From G963663525 sp963663525 (GTDB taxonomy: Bacteria; Myxococcota_A; SURF-8; G963663525), in NCBI GenBank assembly GCA_963663525.2, contig CAXXHC010000001.1:1240001-1304000 (forward strand): a stretch of 64,000 nucleotides of DNA. Reading direction: 5' to 3'. A model generated the notes under the pieces. That model was not told where the DNA came from, did not search any database, and saw only the letters and a program-made list of their open reading frames with translations. A program made the position numbers and the translations under genes. Shown one piece after another: positions 43,967 through 54,089 of this stretch (within the stretch, counting starts at the first letter, position 1; each line of letters starts with the position of its first letter).

Positions 43967-44231
43967 GAAACATGCAAACTTGCAAAAAAACGTGCAGATT
44001 CGGAACCACGAGCTTTGCGAGAGAAAATAGCACGTTGCGTGGCTTTTGGATCGAAAAATGCCGTTTTTGTCCAGTTGCTGTACACTTTTCACGAGGTACC
44101 CTCGACTCGTTGCGAGAAAACCGATGGGGATTTTGCACGTTTCGTCGCGAGGTTGCACAAGTTTTACGGCATGAATCGAGCATGACGTGAGTTTGCGTAA
44201 AAGTGCACGACTTTGCAGTGTATTCAATAGA
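43967..44231 (-). repeat. Interspersed repeat of about 266 bases, copy 2
   Basis: Inverted copy of 28244-28510. Best conserved are the parts corresponding to TCATGCTCGATTCATGCCG and to GAGTCGAGGGTACCTCGTG, which are unchanged. It fills the gap upstream of the BKACE gene. Confidence 0.75.
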
Positions 44232-44253
44232 ATTTATAGGGATAGGAAAGCTC

Positions 44254-44793
44254 CTACGGCGCGAGTTCCGGACCGAAAACGACGCCCACGATGCGCCAGT
44301 CATACTGGCTGTCCTGGCGCAGATGCACGAGCAGACTTTCGCTGGTGGAGGGCAGACCGGTCAGGGCCAGCACGTCGCGTCGTCCCAGCTTTTCGCCACG
44401 GGGCCGGAGCCATTCCGGTGGAGGCAAGCGCTTGGAATTCTTCGTGAAATCCACCGGGGCGAAGGTTTGTGTACGGGCAGTTTCCGGCGCGACGTCGTCC
44501 GGTTTTTCCCCCGATGAGGCAAGCTTTACCATCAGCATCATGCAGGCTTCGTCCCCGGACAATCCCTCGCCCGTGTCTTCGACGCCGAACCATAAAATCG
44601 TCTGCTCGGTGAAGTGACGGCAGGCGCGGGCCTCGTCCCCTTCCGCTGCGGCGTGCACGATGGATTGCACCGCCCAGCGGGCCTCGGCCAGGCGGTTGTC
44701 TTCGGACCAGGGATGTTGCGGAAGCGCACGGGTGGCGCACCCGGAAACGATCATGAGAACAAGCAGCGCCAGGGTCATTCTCGCGATGTGCAT
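44254..44793 (-). CDS. Small lipoprotein of unknown function
   Basis: A 179-residue protein with a signal peptide and lipobox VSGCA (about Cys19). The mature part contains RWAVQSIVHAAAEGDEARACRHFTEQ, similar in flavour to SnoaL/DUF4878-type domains, but no family is claimed. Its ATG overlaps the stop of the upstream transporter/HEAT gene (TGATG), so the two are probably translated together. Confidence 0.7.
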   Translation of the reverse strand: MHIARMTLALLVLMIVSGCATRALPQHPWSEDNRLAEARWAVQSIVHAAAEGDEARACRHFTEQTILWFGVEDTGEGLSGDEACMMLMVKLASSGEKPDDVAPETARTQTFAPVDFTKNSKRLPPPEWLRPRGEKLGRRDVLALTGLPSTSESLLVHLRQDSQYDWRIVGVVFGPELAP

Positions 44794-47660
44794 CAGGCTA
44801 CCCCGTAGAAGCGGAACGCCGTATAGGCCGAGACTTCCGGGTCCGGGTCGCGAAGTAGAAAATCACAAGTATTTTCGGCCATATCGGACTCGATGTCGAA
44901 AGCGCAGGCCACGGCGATCTGCCGCACGATGGGCGACGAATGCTCCAGCGCGAACGAAAGAATTTCCGGCTTCAGCCACTGGCGGCTGGCCATGGCGCGC
45001 ACGGCGCAGGCGATGATCCAGGGGTCGGAGTCGTTCAGTTCCCGTTCGAGCAATTCGCGACCTTTGGGATGGTCCAGCGTGAAGAACTGGTTGCCTCGGC
45101 GGACGATTTCCTCCTGGTCGGTCGCTTCGAGGATCGGCAGCATGTAATGCCGCGTTTCGGTATCGCAGATGTTGTCGATGATCTCCACGGCGTTGGCTCG
45201 GCGGGAGGAATCCGAGCTTTGCAGGTTGTACTGCACCATTTCGATCTGCTGTCGGGGATAGATCAGCGCCATCAGCCGGAACGCTCGTTTCAATGAGGCA
45301 TCGCAGCGGTCTTGGTAGATGCCTTCCAGCAATTCGTCCTGGAATTCATCACTCGCGATCCGCTTGTATACGAGATTCTGGTAATAATTCTGCAGGTCTG
45401 CGTGAAGGGCGGCGCTGACGGTGCCGAAGTCGATGTCGATCTCGTCCCGGTGGCTGATCTGCAAGACCGCCCGCACCACGGCAGCTCGCAGGCGATCGTC
45501 ACCGGTGGCAAGTTGAGGGATCAGGAAATCGTAGGCTTTCTGTCCGCCGATCATCGCCATCACCCACGGCAAGGCCCGGCGGATTGTGGCTGGGGTCTGG
45601 GGCCAGCGCAACGCTTCCGCAAACTCGGGAAGCACCTCCTTGCCAAAATTCGAAAGCGCCTGGGTCGCCGCCGTTCGGGTGCGGCCATCGCCCAACAGGT
45701 AAATCAGGTTGGGGAGCAGTTCGCGGATCTTCATCGCTCCTACTGCCTTAGCGGCGGCGGCGCGCACCTCCGGCGACGGATCGGCGATCAAGGCGAAAAG
45801 CGAGGGATAAAAACTGTGTACCTCGGTATATCCAAGCACCAGCGCCGCCTGAACGCGCACGCTTTCTTCCGGCGATTGCAGCATGTCCTTAAGACGGGAG
45901 GTGGCCTCCAGCACACCTTCAAGACCTCCGTGCCGGATCATCCCCGCAATCGCCGCCGCCTGGACGCGCACGTCCTCGTGGTCGAGCAGGCGCAGAATCT
46001 GCGGCACCGCCCGTTCTCGTTCCAATGCGCAGTAGGTTTCCGTAGCCTGAGCTATAACCTCGGTATCGGCATCGGTCAGGCTTTGTCGCACGGCGACGGC
46101 GAAGCGGCGGTTTCCGCTATCGGAAAGTTGGCGCAGGGCTTCCTTGCGTACTGCCGGGTTGGGATGCAGGCGCAACGGTTGAAGCATCTCGAAGCGTTCG
46201 GGCCATTCGGTTTGTGGCAGGACTTCCAAGGCGTGCAGGACACGTTCCGGATCCTTGGATTGAAACGCCCGTTCGATCACCGTGCGAAGTTTCTGGGGTC
46301 GGGAATCGTCCGGGACGAGATCGTCGCCTATGGTGCGCTGATCCGTCGCCACGAGCAGCCCTTCGACATACGATCGTTTGATGGTGGTGATGTAGTAAAA
46401 CCAGAGCAACAACAGCAGAATGATCGGAATCGAGAGGAAGGAAATCCGTTCGGGCTGCGTCACGGCGAGGAAGTGATCGGCGGCCAGAAACAGCAGTCCG
46501 GCTACTCCCTGACTGATCGGTCGGGCGATGCCGTCGGCCTTGGCCTGAGCCTGTCGCATGATTTTCAGCGGCAGCGGCTTGTAGACCAGCCGAAACGTCG
46601 TTTCGTAGACGGTGTAGCGGGTGAAAGCTTCGGCGCCTTTCATCAGGGTAGCACCGACCATGCGGATGCGGGGAATGGACAGCACCGCCCCGGTCGCGAG
46701 TGCCGTGGAAAGGCTGAACATGGCCCCGAACATCAGCAGTCCCGGAAGCACGAACAGCGCCCCGACGCCATATTTCTCCATTAATTTCGGGGTGATGAGA
46801 AATTGGATGATGCAGGCCGCGAAACCGCCCCATCCGTACAGGGCCAGTTGGAAATCGGCCATGTCCCGTCCCGAATAGTGGTGCTGCAAGGTGATTTTGA
46901 ACTGATAATCCACGAACGTGACCACGAGCATCCCAATCACCGTGACGATGAGGATTTCACGCTGCAACAGGGCGAAAATTCGCTGCTTGGGACTTTGCGT
47001 GCGAACCCGTTCCTCCCGCTCGATGGCCTTGGCGGTCCGAGATGCCTGCAACTGTCCGGTAGCTTTATACTTTTTACCCAGGTACACCACGATAATCAGG
47101 CAGACCAACAGGGAAAACATGCAGACGTAAAGCAGGTTGTTGACGCCCACGCGCTCCAGCATTTCGCGAATGGGGAACGAATACAGATTGGCGAGCACCG
47201 CCCCGCCGCCGATCAATCCGAACAGGCGTTTGGCTTCCCGTGCGTTGAAAATCTCGTTGGCGAAGGTCCAGAGCTGGATAATCAGCAGGATTCCCATGAT
47301 TTCAATGAAGACGTACAACCCCGGAATGGATAGCCAATTCATCGACTGTACGTCGAGAAGCTGCCGAAAACCGATGAGAATCAGGGAGAAGGCGATCAGC
47401 GAAAGATAGATTACGCGCCGAAGCTTGGCGGTTTTAAGCAATCGAGTGTAAAGGAACGTGACACTGCTCACGGCAAGCGCTACTGCGATGTACATATATG
47501 GAAGATTCGCCCCTTCGGAGTGGGTGAGGAACAGCGTGTCTTTGGTAATCCGCCCGATGATGAACGCAGCCAGCGCGTTGAAGGCGTACAACGCCATCAG
47601 GAAGGTTTTTTCATATTCCTGGCGACGGATGTTGAACAGCGACAGAAGCAGTTTTTCCAA
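44793..47660 (-). CDS. Nucleotide-transporter-like membrane protein fused to HEAT repeats
   Basis: The 955-residue product has two parts. Residues 1 to about 430 form about 12 transmembrane helices resembling the NTT/Tlc ATP:ADP exchange transporters (LFLTHSEGANLPYMYIAVALA; QLWTFANEIFNAREAKRLFGLIGGGAVLAN). Residues from about 460 onward are HEAT/PBS-lyase type repeats (for example DHEDVRVQAAAIAGMIRHGG, ADPSPEVRAAAAKAVGAMK, HSSPIVRQIAVACAFD). Such fusions occur in free-living bacteria, so parasitism-type ATP theft need not be implied. The cargo is unknown. Coupled to the downstream lipoprotein. Confidence 0.8.
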   Translation of the reverse strand: MEKLLLSLFNIRRQEYEKTFLMALYAFNALAAFIIGRITKDTLFLTHSEGANLPYMYIAVALAVSSVTFLYTRLLKTAKLRRVIYLSLIAFSLILIGFRQLLDVQSMNWLSIPGLYVFIEIMGILLIIQLWTFANEIFNAREAKRLFGLIGGGAVLANLYSFPIREMLERVGVNNLLYVCMFSLLVCLIIVVYLGKKYKATGQLQASRTAKAIEREERVRTQSPKQRIFALLQREILIVTVIGMLVVTFVDYQFKITLQHHYSGRDMADFQLALYGWGGFAACIIQFLITPKLMEKYGVGALFVLPGLLMFGAMFSLSTALATGAVLSIPRIRMVGATLMKGAEAFTRYTVYETTFRLVYKPLPLKIMRQAQAKADGIARPISQGVAGLLFLAADHFLAVTQPERISFLSIPIILLLLLWFYYITTIKRSYVEGLLVATDQRTIGDDLVPDDSRPQKLRTVIERAFQSKDPERVLHALEVLPQTEWPERFEMLQPLRLHPNPAVRKEALRQLSDSGNRRFAVAVRQSLTDADTEVIAQATETYCALERERAVPQILRLLDHEDVRVQAAAIAGMIRHGGLEGVLEATSRLKDMLQSPEESVRVQAALVLGYTEVHSFYPSLFALIADPSPEVRAAAAKAVGAMKIRELLPNLIYLLGDGRTRTAATQALSNFGKEVLPEFAEALRWPQTPATIRRALPWVMAMIGGQKAYDFLIPQLATGDDRLRAAVVRAVLQISHRDEIDIDFGTVSAALHADLQNYYQNLVYKRIASDEFQDELLEGIYQDRCDASLKRAFRLMALIYPRQQIEMVQYNLQSSDSSRRANAVEIIDNICDTETRHYMLPILEATDQEEIVRRGNQFFTLDHPKGRELLERELNDSDPWIIACAVRAMASRQWLKPEILSFALEHSSPIVRQIAVACAFDIESDMAENTCDFLLRDPDPEVSAYTAFRFYGVA

Positions 47661-47846
47661 TGCGAGTCCCCGGATGAAATGGATGCTGGACCTTATTCGG
47701 TTCCAGCGAAAGTGTACCTCCGAAGGCCGTCGAAATCAATGCTCGTGCGTTTTTCTAGGTACTAATATAAAAAACGTTGAAAAACAATAAGTTATAGCAG
47801 ATTTTAATGAATTATGGCGAATGTTTGCATAAGTCAGACCGATTTC

Positions 47847-48074
47847 GGGCGGACATTAAAATAGTGCAAAATCTGTTTTTTCGTTTGAAACCTTAAAAAA
47901 GGGAGGGTGAATATAGGGGCGGGTGAAAGGAGCATAGCGACTGTAGCCCCCCGTTTTGACAGAGTTTTTCGGTTTTTGGGGAGTTCCGTTCACTTTGTTC
48001 ACTACACTCGCCCCTACGTTTTTTCTCCTTGGAATAAGCTTTTACAATGTTTCGCACTCATTTCATTTCCGCCC
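47847..48074 (-). mobile_element. 228-bp MITE, copy 2, with perfect 9-bp target duplication
   Basis: Inverted copy of 39463-39690, same length, with ends GGGCGGACATTAAAATAG and, from the other side, GGGCGGAAATGAAATGAG. The direct repeat ACCGATTTC lies immediately outside both ends (47838-47846 and 48075-48083). The target duplications differ between copies, showing independent insertions. Confidence 0.93.
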
Positions 48075-48172
48075 ACCGATTTCTTGTACGACACCTTTGC
48101 ATTGTTGCGCGAAAACCTATGATAAAACAATAGGTTATAAACTATAAATAGTCCCGTCGGTTTTTCTTGAAG

Positions 48173-48841
48173 TCAAGGATCGAATTTATTGAGGAGATCA
48201 TCGATCATGCTCTGGCGCGCGTCGTGATTTTCGCTGGAGAGCAATTCCACACTTTGCGAAACGGATGCCGAAGATTCTCCTTCGGCGCTTCGGTCACCCA
48301 GGCGAATCAGCACTTCGAGGATATGGTTTTCGACCTGATCCATCAACTCGGCGATTTTCTGAAGGGTCTGACTGGTCAGATCCTGAAACGACAGATGCGT
48401 CATCAGATCGACAAGCGCCATGCCGCGTTCGTCGAAGGAGTCGGCAATGGAGTTGACGTGTGCTCGGACGGTTTCCGGCGAGTCGTTTTCGAGGGCTTTT
48501 TTGAGAGAAGCCACCTCAGGCAGCAGCTTTTCGTCTTCGTCCAGCAGACGTTCGACAATGCCTAGAATCTGATGGGTGGCTCTCTCGGTGGCTTTCGTCA
48601 CGTCGCACAGTCCATGAGAGACGGTGGGCAACTCGTCGGCCACGTTGTGGAGTCCCGGCTTGAGGTGGGCCATTTTTTTACGGGTTTCGTCGATGTATTT
48701 CGCGATACTGGCCAGTTCCCCCCGGACCCTGGTTTCCAAGTCGAAATCCACATCCCCCCTGGATAACGCCTTGGCTCCTTTAATGATTTGTTTCAGGGCG
48801 AATTGCTCGTCGTGGAGTCGCGTGTCCGCTACGACGCCCAT
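48173..48841 (-). CDS. cheZ: Chemotaxis protein phosphatase CheZ
   Basis: CheZ dephosphorylates CheY-P. The 222-residue, all-helical product carries the catalytic signature SFQDLTSQTLQKI with the conserved Asp and Gln, and the C-terminal SMIDDLLNKFDP is the CheY-binding tail (DxLLxxLGF-like). The start is ATG 48841 with GGAGG five bases upstream; an upstream TTG is unlikely. It follows cheY by about 40 bases in the same direction, so CheY is the probable substrate. Confidence 0.9.
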   Translation of the reverse strand: MGVVADTRLHDEQFALKQIIKGAKALSRGDVDFDLETRVRGELASIAKYIDETRKKMAHLKPGLHNVADELPTVSHGLCDVTKATERATHQILGIVERLLDEDEKLLPEVASLKKALENDSPETVRAHVNSIADSFDERGMALVDLMTHLSFQDLTSQTLQKIAELMDQVENHILEVLIRLGDRSAEGESSASVSQSVELLSSENHDARQSMIDDLLNKFDP

Positions 48842-48880
48842 AACATCCTCCAAAAGTGAAAAACACGAATAACGTGGGGA

Positions 48881-49261
48881 TTATTCAGGGAAAATCGCCG
48901 TAAGCTTCTCCTGCATGATTTTCGCGGTGAACGGCTTCAGGATGAAGTTGCTGCATCCCGATTTGATGGCTTCGATGACCCGGCTTTTTTCGCCTTCCGC
49001 CGTGACCAGCAAAAACGGGAGATTTTTCAACGTCTCGTCGGCTCGTACGTCTTTGAGAAGCTCGATCCCGGTTTTGACCGGCATGTTCCAGTCGGAAACC
49101 ACGAGATCGTAGTCCCCTTTCTGCAACATCTGCCAGGCTTCCTCTCCGTTTTCCGCCTCATCGATGTTGCTGTATCCGAGTTGTTTGAGAATGTTGCGGA
49201 CGATGCGCCGCATGGTGGAAAAATCATCCACGGCGAGGATTTTCATGTTTTTGTCCGGCAT
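48881..49261 (-). CDS. cheY: Chemotaxis response regulator CheY
   Basis: A 126-residue single receiver domain. Acidic pocket VDDFSTMRRI, acceptor Asp in LVVSDWNMP, Thr in LLVTAEGEK, Lys in LKPFTA. The match to CheY (WNMP, TAE) is close over the full length. No other chemotaxis genes are in the window. Pairs with cheZ downstream. Confidence 0.94.
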   Translation of the reverse strand: MPDKNMKILAVDDFSTMRRIVRNILKQLGYSNIDEAENGEEAWQMLQKGDYDLVVSDWNMPVKTGIELLKDVRADETLKNLPFLLVTAEGEKSRVIEAIKSGCSNFILKPFTAKIMQEKLTAIFPE

Positions 49262-49416
49262 AGCTGTTCTCCCCTGAAAAAACCATTTTCATCTACAGGC
49301 CATGCGTGCGATCCGACGGCCATGACGGCACGGCAGTCCGAATCGCACTGCCCCGCGTAAGCGAAACCGACGTTCGCTCGCATAGCTATCAATCGGATTG
49401 TCGGGAACAAACTGGA

Positions 49417-49455
49417 GAAAAAAACGGGGTTTCCCGTACAGGAAACCCCGTTTCG
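49417..49455 (-). terminator. Rho-independent terminator of the antiporter gene
   Basis: A 13-bp perfect stem AAACGGGGTTTCC/GGAAACCCCGTTT; on the minus strand it is followed by a run of T residues. About 22 bases after the stop codon. Confidence 0.92.
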
Positions 49456-49476
49456 AATTCAGACTTCCGAAGCCGC

Positions 49477-50901
<1,425 letters not shown>

Positions 50902-51136
50902 TCTCCCACTCTTTCTGTCTTAAATTGTAGGCCAAACCGGGATCGCCTCTCGACGCCATCCGAACGCAGAGGATGGGACGAACTGCAATGATCCGAAATC
51001 ATAGCCATTTTCATCGATTCGGCAAGAGATTTTATATTTGTACCGTGAGGAGGGGGAAATTCGCTTCGGGAGGATTTCGAATGGGGCGGGAGAGGGCTTA
51101 GTCTGCGATATCGGGATGTTGGACATGCCAAAGGAT

Positions 51137-51222
51137 AGAGCAGGTCTCCTGACCTGCTCTAAAGATTTGTGCTATCATGGGGTAAAAGAAGAAACATACG
51201 GTTCAGGCCGGGAGGCCTGAAC
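51137..51222. repeat. Twin-hairpin element, copy 2
   Basis: Hairpin 1 (AGAGCAGGTC/GACCTGCTCT, loop TCCT) and hairpin 2 (GTTCAGGCC/GGCCTGAAC, loop GGGA), 40 bases apart, in the same order as in 28082-28171. The linker AAGAAACATACGG is also found, slightly changed, in 52555-52640. Confidence 0.6.
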
Positions 51223-51278
51223 TGGAAACCGCAAGCATGAAAGCCCACCTACCTCCTCGAAACCATGCAAACATCTGA

Positions 51279-51309
51279 ACTCCGACGTGCGAAAATCGCA
51301 CGTCGGAGT
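51279..51309. repeat. Perfect 14-bp stem hairpin
   Basis: ACTCCGACGTGCGA/TCGCACGTCGGAGT with an AAA loop. No T run on either side, so a terminator role is doubtful. It lies in the 520-base gap between the antiporter and the lipoprotein. Confidence 0.55.
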
Positions 51310-51377
51310 ATCCGGAAAAACAAACGTTTCCATCTTTTGACATTCTTGCATGAATTGTCACCCCGGAGGGGCGCCAG

Positions 51378-51398
51378 TTGGCACAAGCCTTGCTGAAC
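51378..51398 (+). promoter_or_regulatory. Sigma-54 promoter-like site facing into antisense DNA
   Basis: Contains TGGCAC, five bases, TTGCT: a full sigma-54 -24/-12 match. The 21 bases are identical to those before comM (53285-53305). Downstream on this strand there is no gene for 1.3 kb, only the antisense of a lipoprotein gene. Confidence 0.55.
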
Positions 51399-51424
51399 AA
51401 CACCGGTTTCTCGTCCCCGATGGC

Positions 51425-52348
51425 CTACGGCAGTTCGCAACGTCCCGTATTCATGTTGCAAAGGTAGTTCGGGAAGCTGGATTGCGATTGAAGGCAGTAG
51501 GAACTGTTCGGATCACAGTTGTAAATATATTCGACACACTCGCTTTCGAACAGGAAACTGTCGCGGTTGAGACAGGTGGTGGTCGGGCAGCCCGGTCCGG
51601 TGGAAGAGCATTCCCCCGCCGACGCGCAATCCTCGGCGCAATTGCACTTGTTTTCGTACAGGCCGCACACGCCGTCGCCGCAGTCCGTGCACAGGAAGGT
51701 TCCGGCAGGCCCGTCGTCGCAGCCGCCCATGTTGGAAGGGTGACGGTTCGAAATCCGCGTCAGGCCATTGCAACAGGCATCCGTGCGGGCGTCGTCCCCG
51801 AGGCGACCTTCGGCGATGCAGCCGGTTTCCATCGGCGCGCAACACCACAGCCACTGGCTTTCGCATCCGTGGCTCGACTCGCTCGGGTAGAACCCGGAAT
51901 CACAGGGATAGGACAAGATTCGATCCCATTCACCCGTGGTACAGGAGCCGCCCAGTTCGGCACAGGTGGGTTCGGATTCCTCCTCCTCCAGTTCCGGCAT
52001 TTCGGGTTCCAGTTCGGGAAACTCCTCCGCTTCCTCTTCCCGTTCCGTTTCGATCTCGGCGGGATCGTTGTCCTCCTCCGTGGGCGCATTTTCTTCCTCG
52101 CCGTCCGTATCGAGAAGATCCTCATCGGTGGGAGAGTCGGCCTCGGGGTCGAAGCGATCCACGTCGGAGTCTGCCGAGAGGTCGGAGTCCGTATCGGCGT
52201 CGGATGAGGCATCGTCATCGGCGTTCGTGGAGGGTTGGTCGCCGACTTGAAACCCACCAGTTACCTCGGCATCTTCACAAGAGAAAAGAACCGGGAAAAA
52301 CATCAGCAAACAAACAATAATGAACGGATGGAGTCTGTGCAAAGCCAT
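51425..52348 (-). CDS. Cysteine-rich lipoprotein with acidic linker
   Basis: A 307-residue secreted protein with signal peptide and lipobox VLFSC. About 100 residues of Asp/Glu/Ser-rich linker (for example DDDASSDADTDSD) lead to a cysteine-rich C-terminal half with about 25 Cys (CGDGVCGLYENKCNCAEDC is a knot-like unit common in myxobacterial surface proteins). Function unknown. Confidence 0.75.
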   Translation of the reverse strand: MALHRLHPFIIVCLLMFFPVLFSCEDAEVTGGFQVGDQPSTNADDDASSDADTDSDLSADSDVDRFDPEADSPTDEDLLDTDGEEENAPTEEDNDPAEIETEREEEAEEFPELEPEMPELEEEESEPTCAELGGSCTTGEWDRILSYPCDSGFYPSESSHGCESQWLWCCAPMETGCIAEGRLGDDARTDACCNGLTRISNRHPSNMGGCDDGPAGTFLCTDCGDGVCGLYENKCNCAEDCASAGECSSTGPGCPTTTCLNRDSFLFESECVEYIYNCDPNSSYCLQSQSSFPNYLCNMNTGRCELP

Positions 52349-52554
52349 GGACCGCCTGCCTTTTTATCGGTATCGAAAAGGGTTCGTTTTTTCTCGCAGA
52401 TTCGTAGTCAGACAAGTCGGTGCTTGCCTGATCTCGTGCTGTCTCTTGTTCCTGGCAAATCTCTATGTTATGGATCGTACACGGTTTTTCCCGATTGTCA
52501 AGCATGGATGGGGGGCTGATGAAGCGCAAGCCCGTGAAAGATCCGTAGCCGTAG

Positions 52555-52640
52555 CAACTCTCCCGACCTGTTCTAGTTTTTTGTGTTATCATAGGATACG
52601 AAGAACAAACATACGGTTCATTTCTAGAGGTTTGAGCCGA
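52555..52640. repeat. Degenerate twin-hairpin element, copy 3
   Basis: Aligns with 51137-51222 through CCGACCTG, TTTGTGCTATCAT-like bases (here TTTGTGTTATCAT) and AACATACGGTTCA, but both hairpin stems have decayed. In the 350-base gap before the YaiI-family gene. Confidence 0.45.
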
Positions 52641-52696
52641 CATAAGAATTGAATTCCTTTTTTCCCGAGTGTCCATGTCCCCTGGAAAGTTGCCCT

Positions 52697-53161
52697 ATGC
52701 CGAGTATTTACATCGATGCCGATGGTTGTTCCGTGAAAAACGAGGTCTACAAGGTGGCCCATCGTTATGGCATCCGGGTGTTTGTGGTCGCGAACCGGTA
52801 TTCGTCCACGCCAAAATCCCCGTGGATCGAACCGGTGGTGGTGGGGTCGCAATTCGATGCGGCGGACGATTGGATCGTCGAGCATATCGAACCGCTCGAT
52901 CTCGTGATTACCTCGGATATTCCCTTGGCCGACCGTTGCATCAAAGGCGGCGCAAGAGTTTTGGGAGCCAAAGGCCGCGAATTTACCGAAAACTCCATCG
53001 GCAGCGCATTGGCAGCGCGACAGTTGAACGAACACCTCCGGGACATGGGCGTCATCAGCGGCGGACCAAAACCGATGCAGCCCAAAGACAAGTCCCGTTT
53101 TTTGTCGAAACTGGACGAAATGGTCAATGCCGTCCTGCGGGAAAGCGGTCAACAGCGATAA
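52697..53161 (+). CDS. YaiI/YqxD family protein (UPF0178, PIN-like)
   Basis: A 154-residue cytoplasmic protein matching the family across its length: IYIDADGCSVKNEVYKVA, VVANRYSSTP, FDAADDWIVEHI, LVITSDIPLADRCI, GGARVLGAKGREFTENSIG and the C-terminal GGPKPMQPKDKSRFLSKLD. The fold is related to PIN-domain nucleases and the acidic residues are kept; the cellular role is not established. ATG 52697 is chosen by family alignment; the ribosome site (GGAAAG) is modest. Confidence 0.93.
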   Translation: MPSIYIDADGCSVKNEVYKVAHRYGIRVFVVANRYSSTPKSPWIEPVVVGSQFDAADDWIVEHIEPLDLVITSDIPLADRCIKGGARVLGAKGREFTENSIGSALAARQLNEHLRDMGVISGGPKPMQPKDKSRFLSKLDEMVNAVLRESGQQR

Positions 53162-53284
53162 TTATCTGATTCATCCCCAATTTTCCACCCTCGACCGTCC
53201 AACATCCGAATTGGTCTGGCCGGATTCCGAACGTTTCCGTTTTGGCGCAAATCGTAATCCTTTGTCACATCGAGGTTGTGAACT

Positions 53285-53305
53285 TTGGCACAAGCCTTGC
53301 TGAAC
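53285..53305 (+). promoter_or_regulatory. Sigma-54 promoter of comM
   Basis: TGGCAC-N5-TTGCT, the -24/-12 pattern of RpoN promoters. Transcription would begin about 53312, just before the ribosome site AAGGAG at 53315-53320, giving a very short leader. The same 21 bases occur at 51378-51398. Confidence 0.7.
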
Positions 53306-53327
53306 GTCTCCGGCAAGGAGGTGCTTC

Positions 53328-54013
53328 ATGCTGTCCTGCGTACAATCCGGCGCGGTCCTGGGGATCGATGCCTACAAGGTTCGGGTCGAGGTGGATCTTT
53401 CGCTTGGATTGCCCGGCGTGCAGATCGTCGGCCTTCCCGATGGCGCCGTTCGCGAATCGAAAGAGCGCGTCCGCTCGGCGCTGCGCAACACCGGCTTCGC
53501 CATTCCACCGAGGCGCATCACCATCAACCTCGCTCCCGCCGACATTCGTAAAGAAGGTGCGGCCTTCGACCTGCCCATCGCATTGGGCATCCTCGCGTCG
53601 TCGGGCAACCTGGATTTCCCTCGGCTGGACCGCTACATGGTATCGGGAGAGTTGGCGCTGGACGGGACGATCCGGCCCGTGCGCGGCGCACTGTCCATCG
53701 CCGTCGCCTGCCGGGACGCCGGAATGGACGGCATTCTGCTGCCCGAAGAGAACGTCGAAGAGGCCGCCGTCGTCGAAGGCATCGAGGTGATTCCCATCCG
53801 GACGGTGGACCAGGCCGTGGGATTTCTGCTGGGACAGAACCCGATTCCGCCGCGAGAACCGATCCGCGAGGCGGCGGTTCCCCCACCCGGTGGCTGGCCC
53901 TGCCTGTCGGACGTCAAAGGGCAGGAGCACGTCAAGCGCGCCTTGGAGGTCGCCGCCGCCGGAGGGCACAACCTGATTCTCGTCGGTCCGCCCGGCTCCG
54001 GCAAGACCCTTCA
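53328..54013 (+). pseudogene. comM: comM/yifB-type Mg-chelatase-like ATPase, truncated after Walker A
   Basis: The first about 228 codons read as a normal ComM: GIDAYKVRVEVDLSLGLPGVQIVGLPD, RITINLAPADIRKEGAAFDLPIALG, and the AAA start VKGQEHVKRALEVAAAGGHNLILVGPPGSGKT. ComM is a helicase that extends heteroduplex during natural transformation, usually about 510 residues. Homology stops right after the Walker A Thr near 54013; the frame then runs through unrelated DNA to a stop at 54200, on top of the 3' end of the opposite-strand giant lipoprotein gene. Without Walker B and the C-terminal domain the product is surely inactive. Confidence 0.9.
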
Positions 54014-54089
54014 AGGAGGCCAGGGGACTTTGGACGATGCTGCCAGAATGAAAATCAAATGTGGAAACTGTCGGCTTTTTTTAGGGAGA

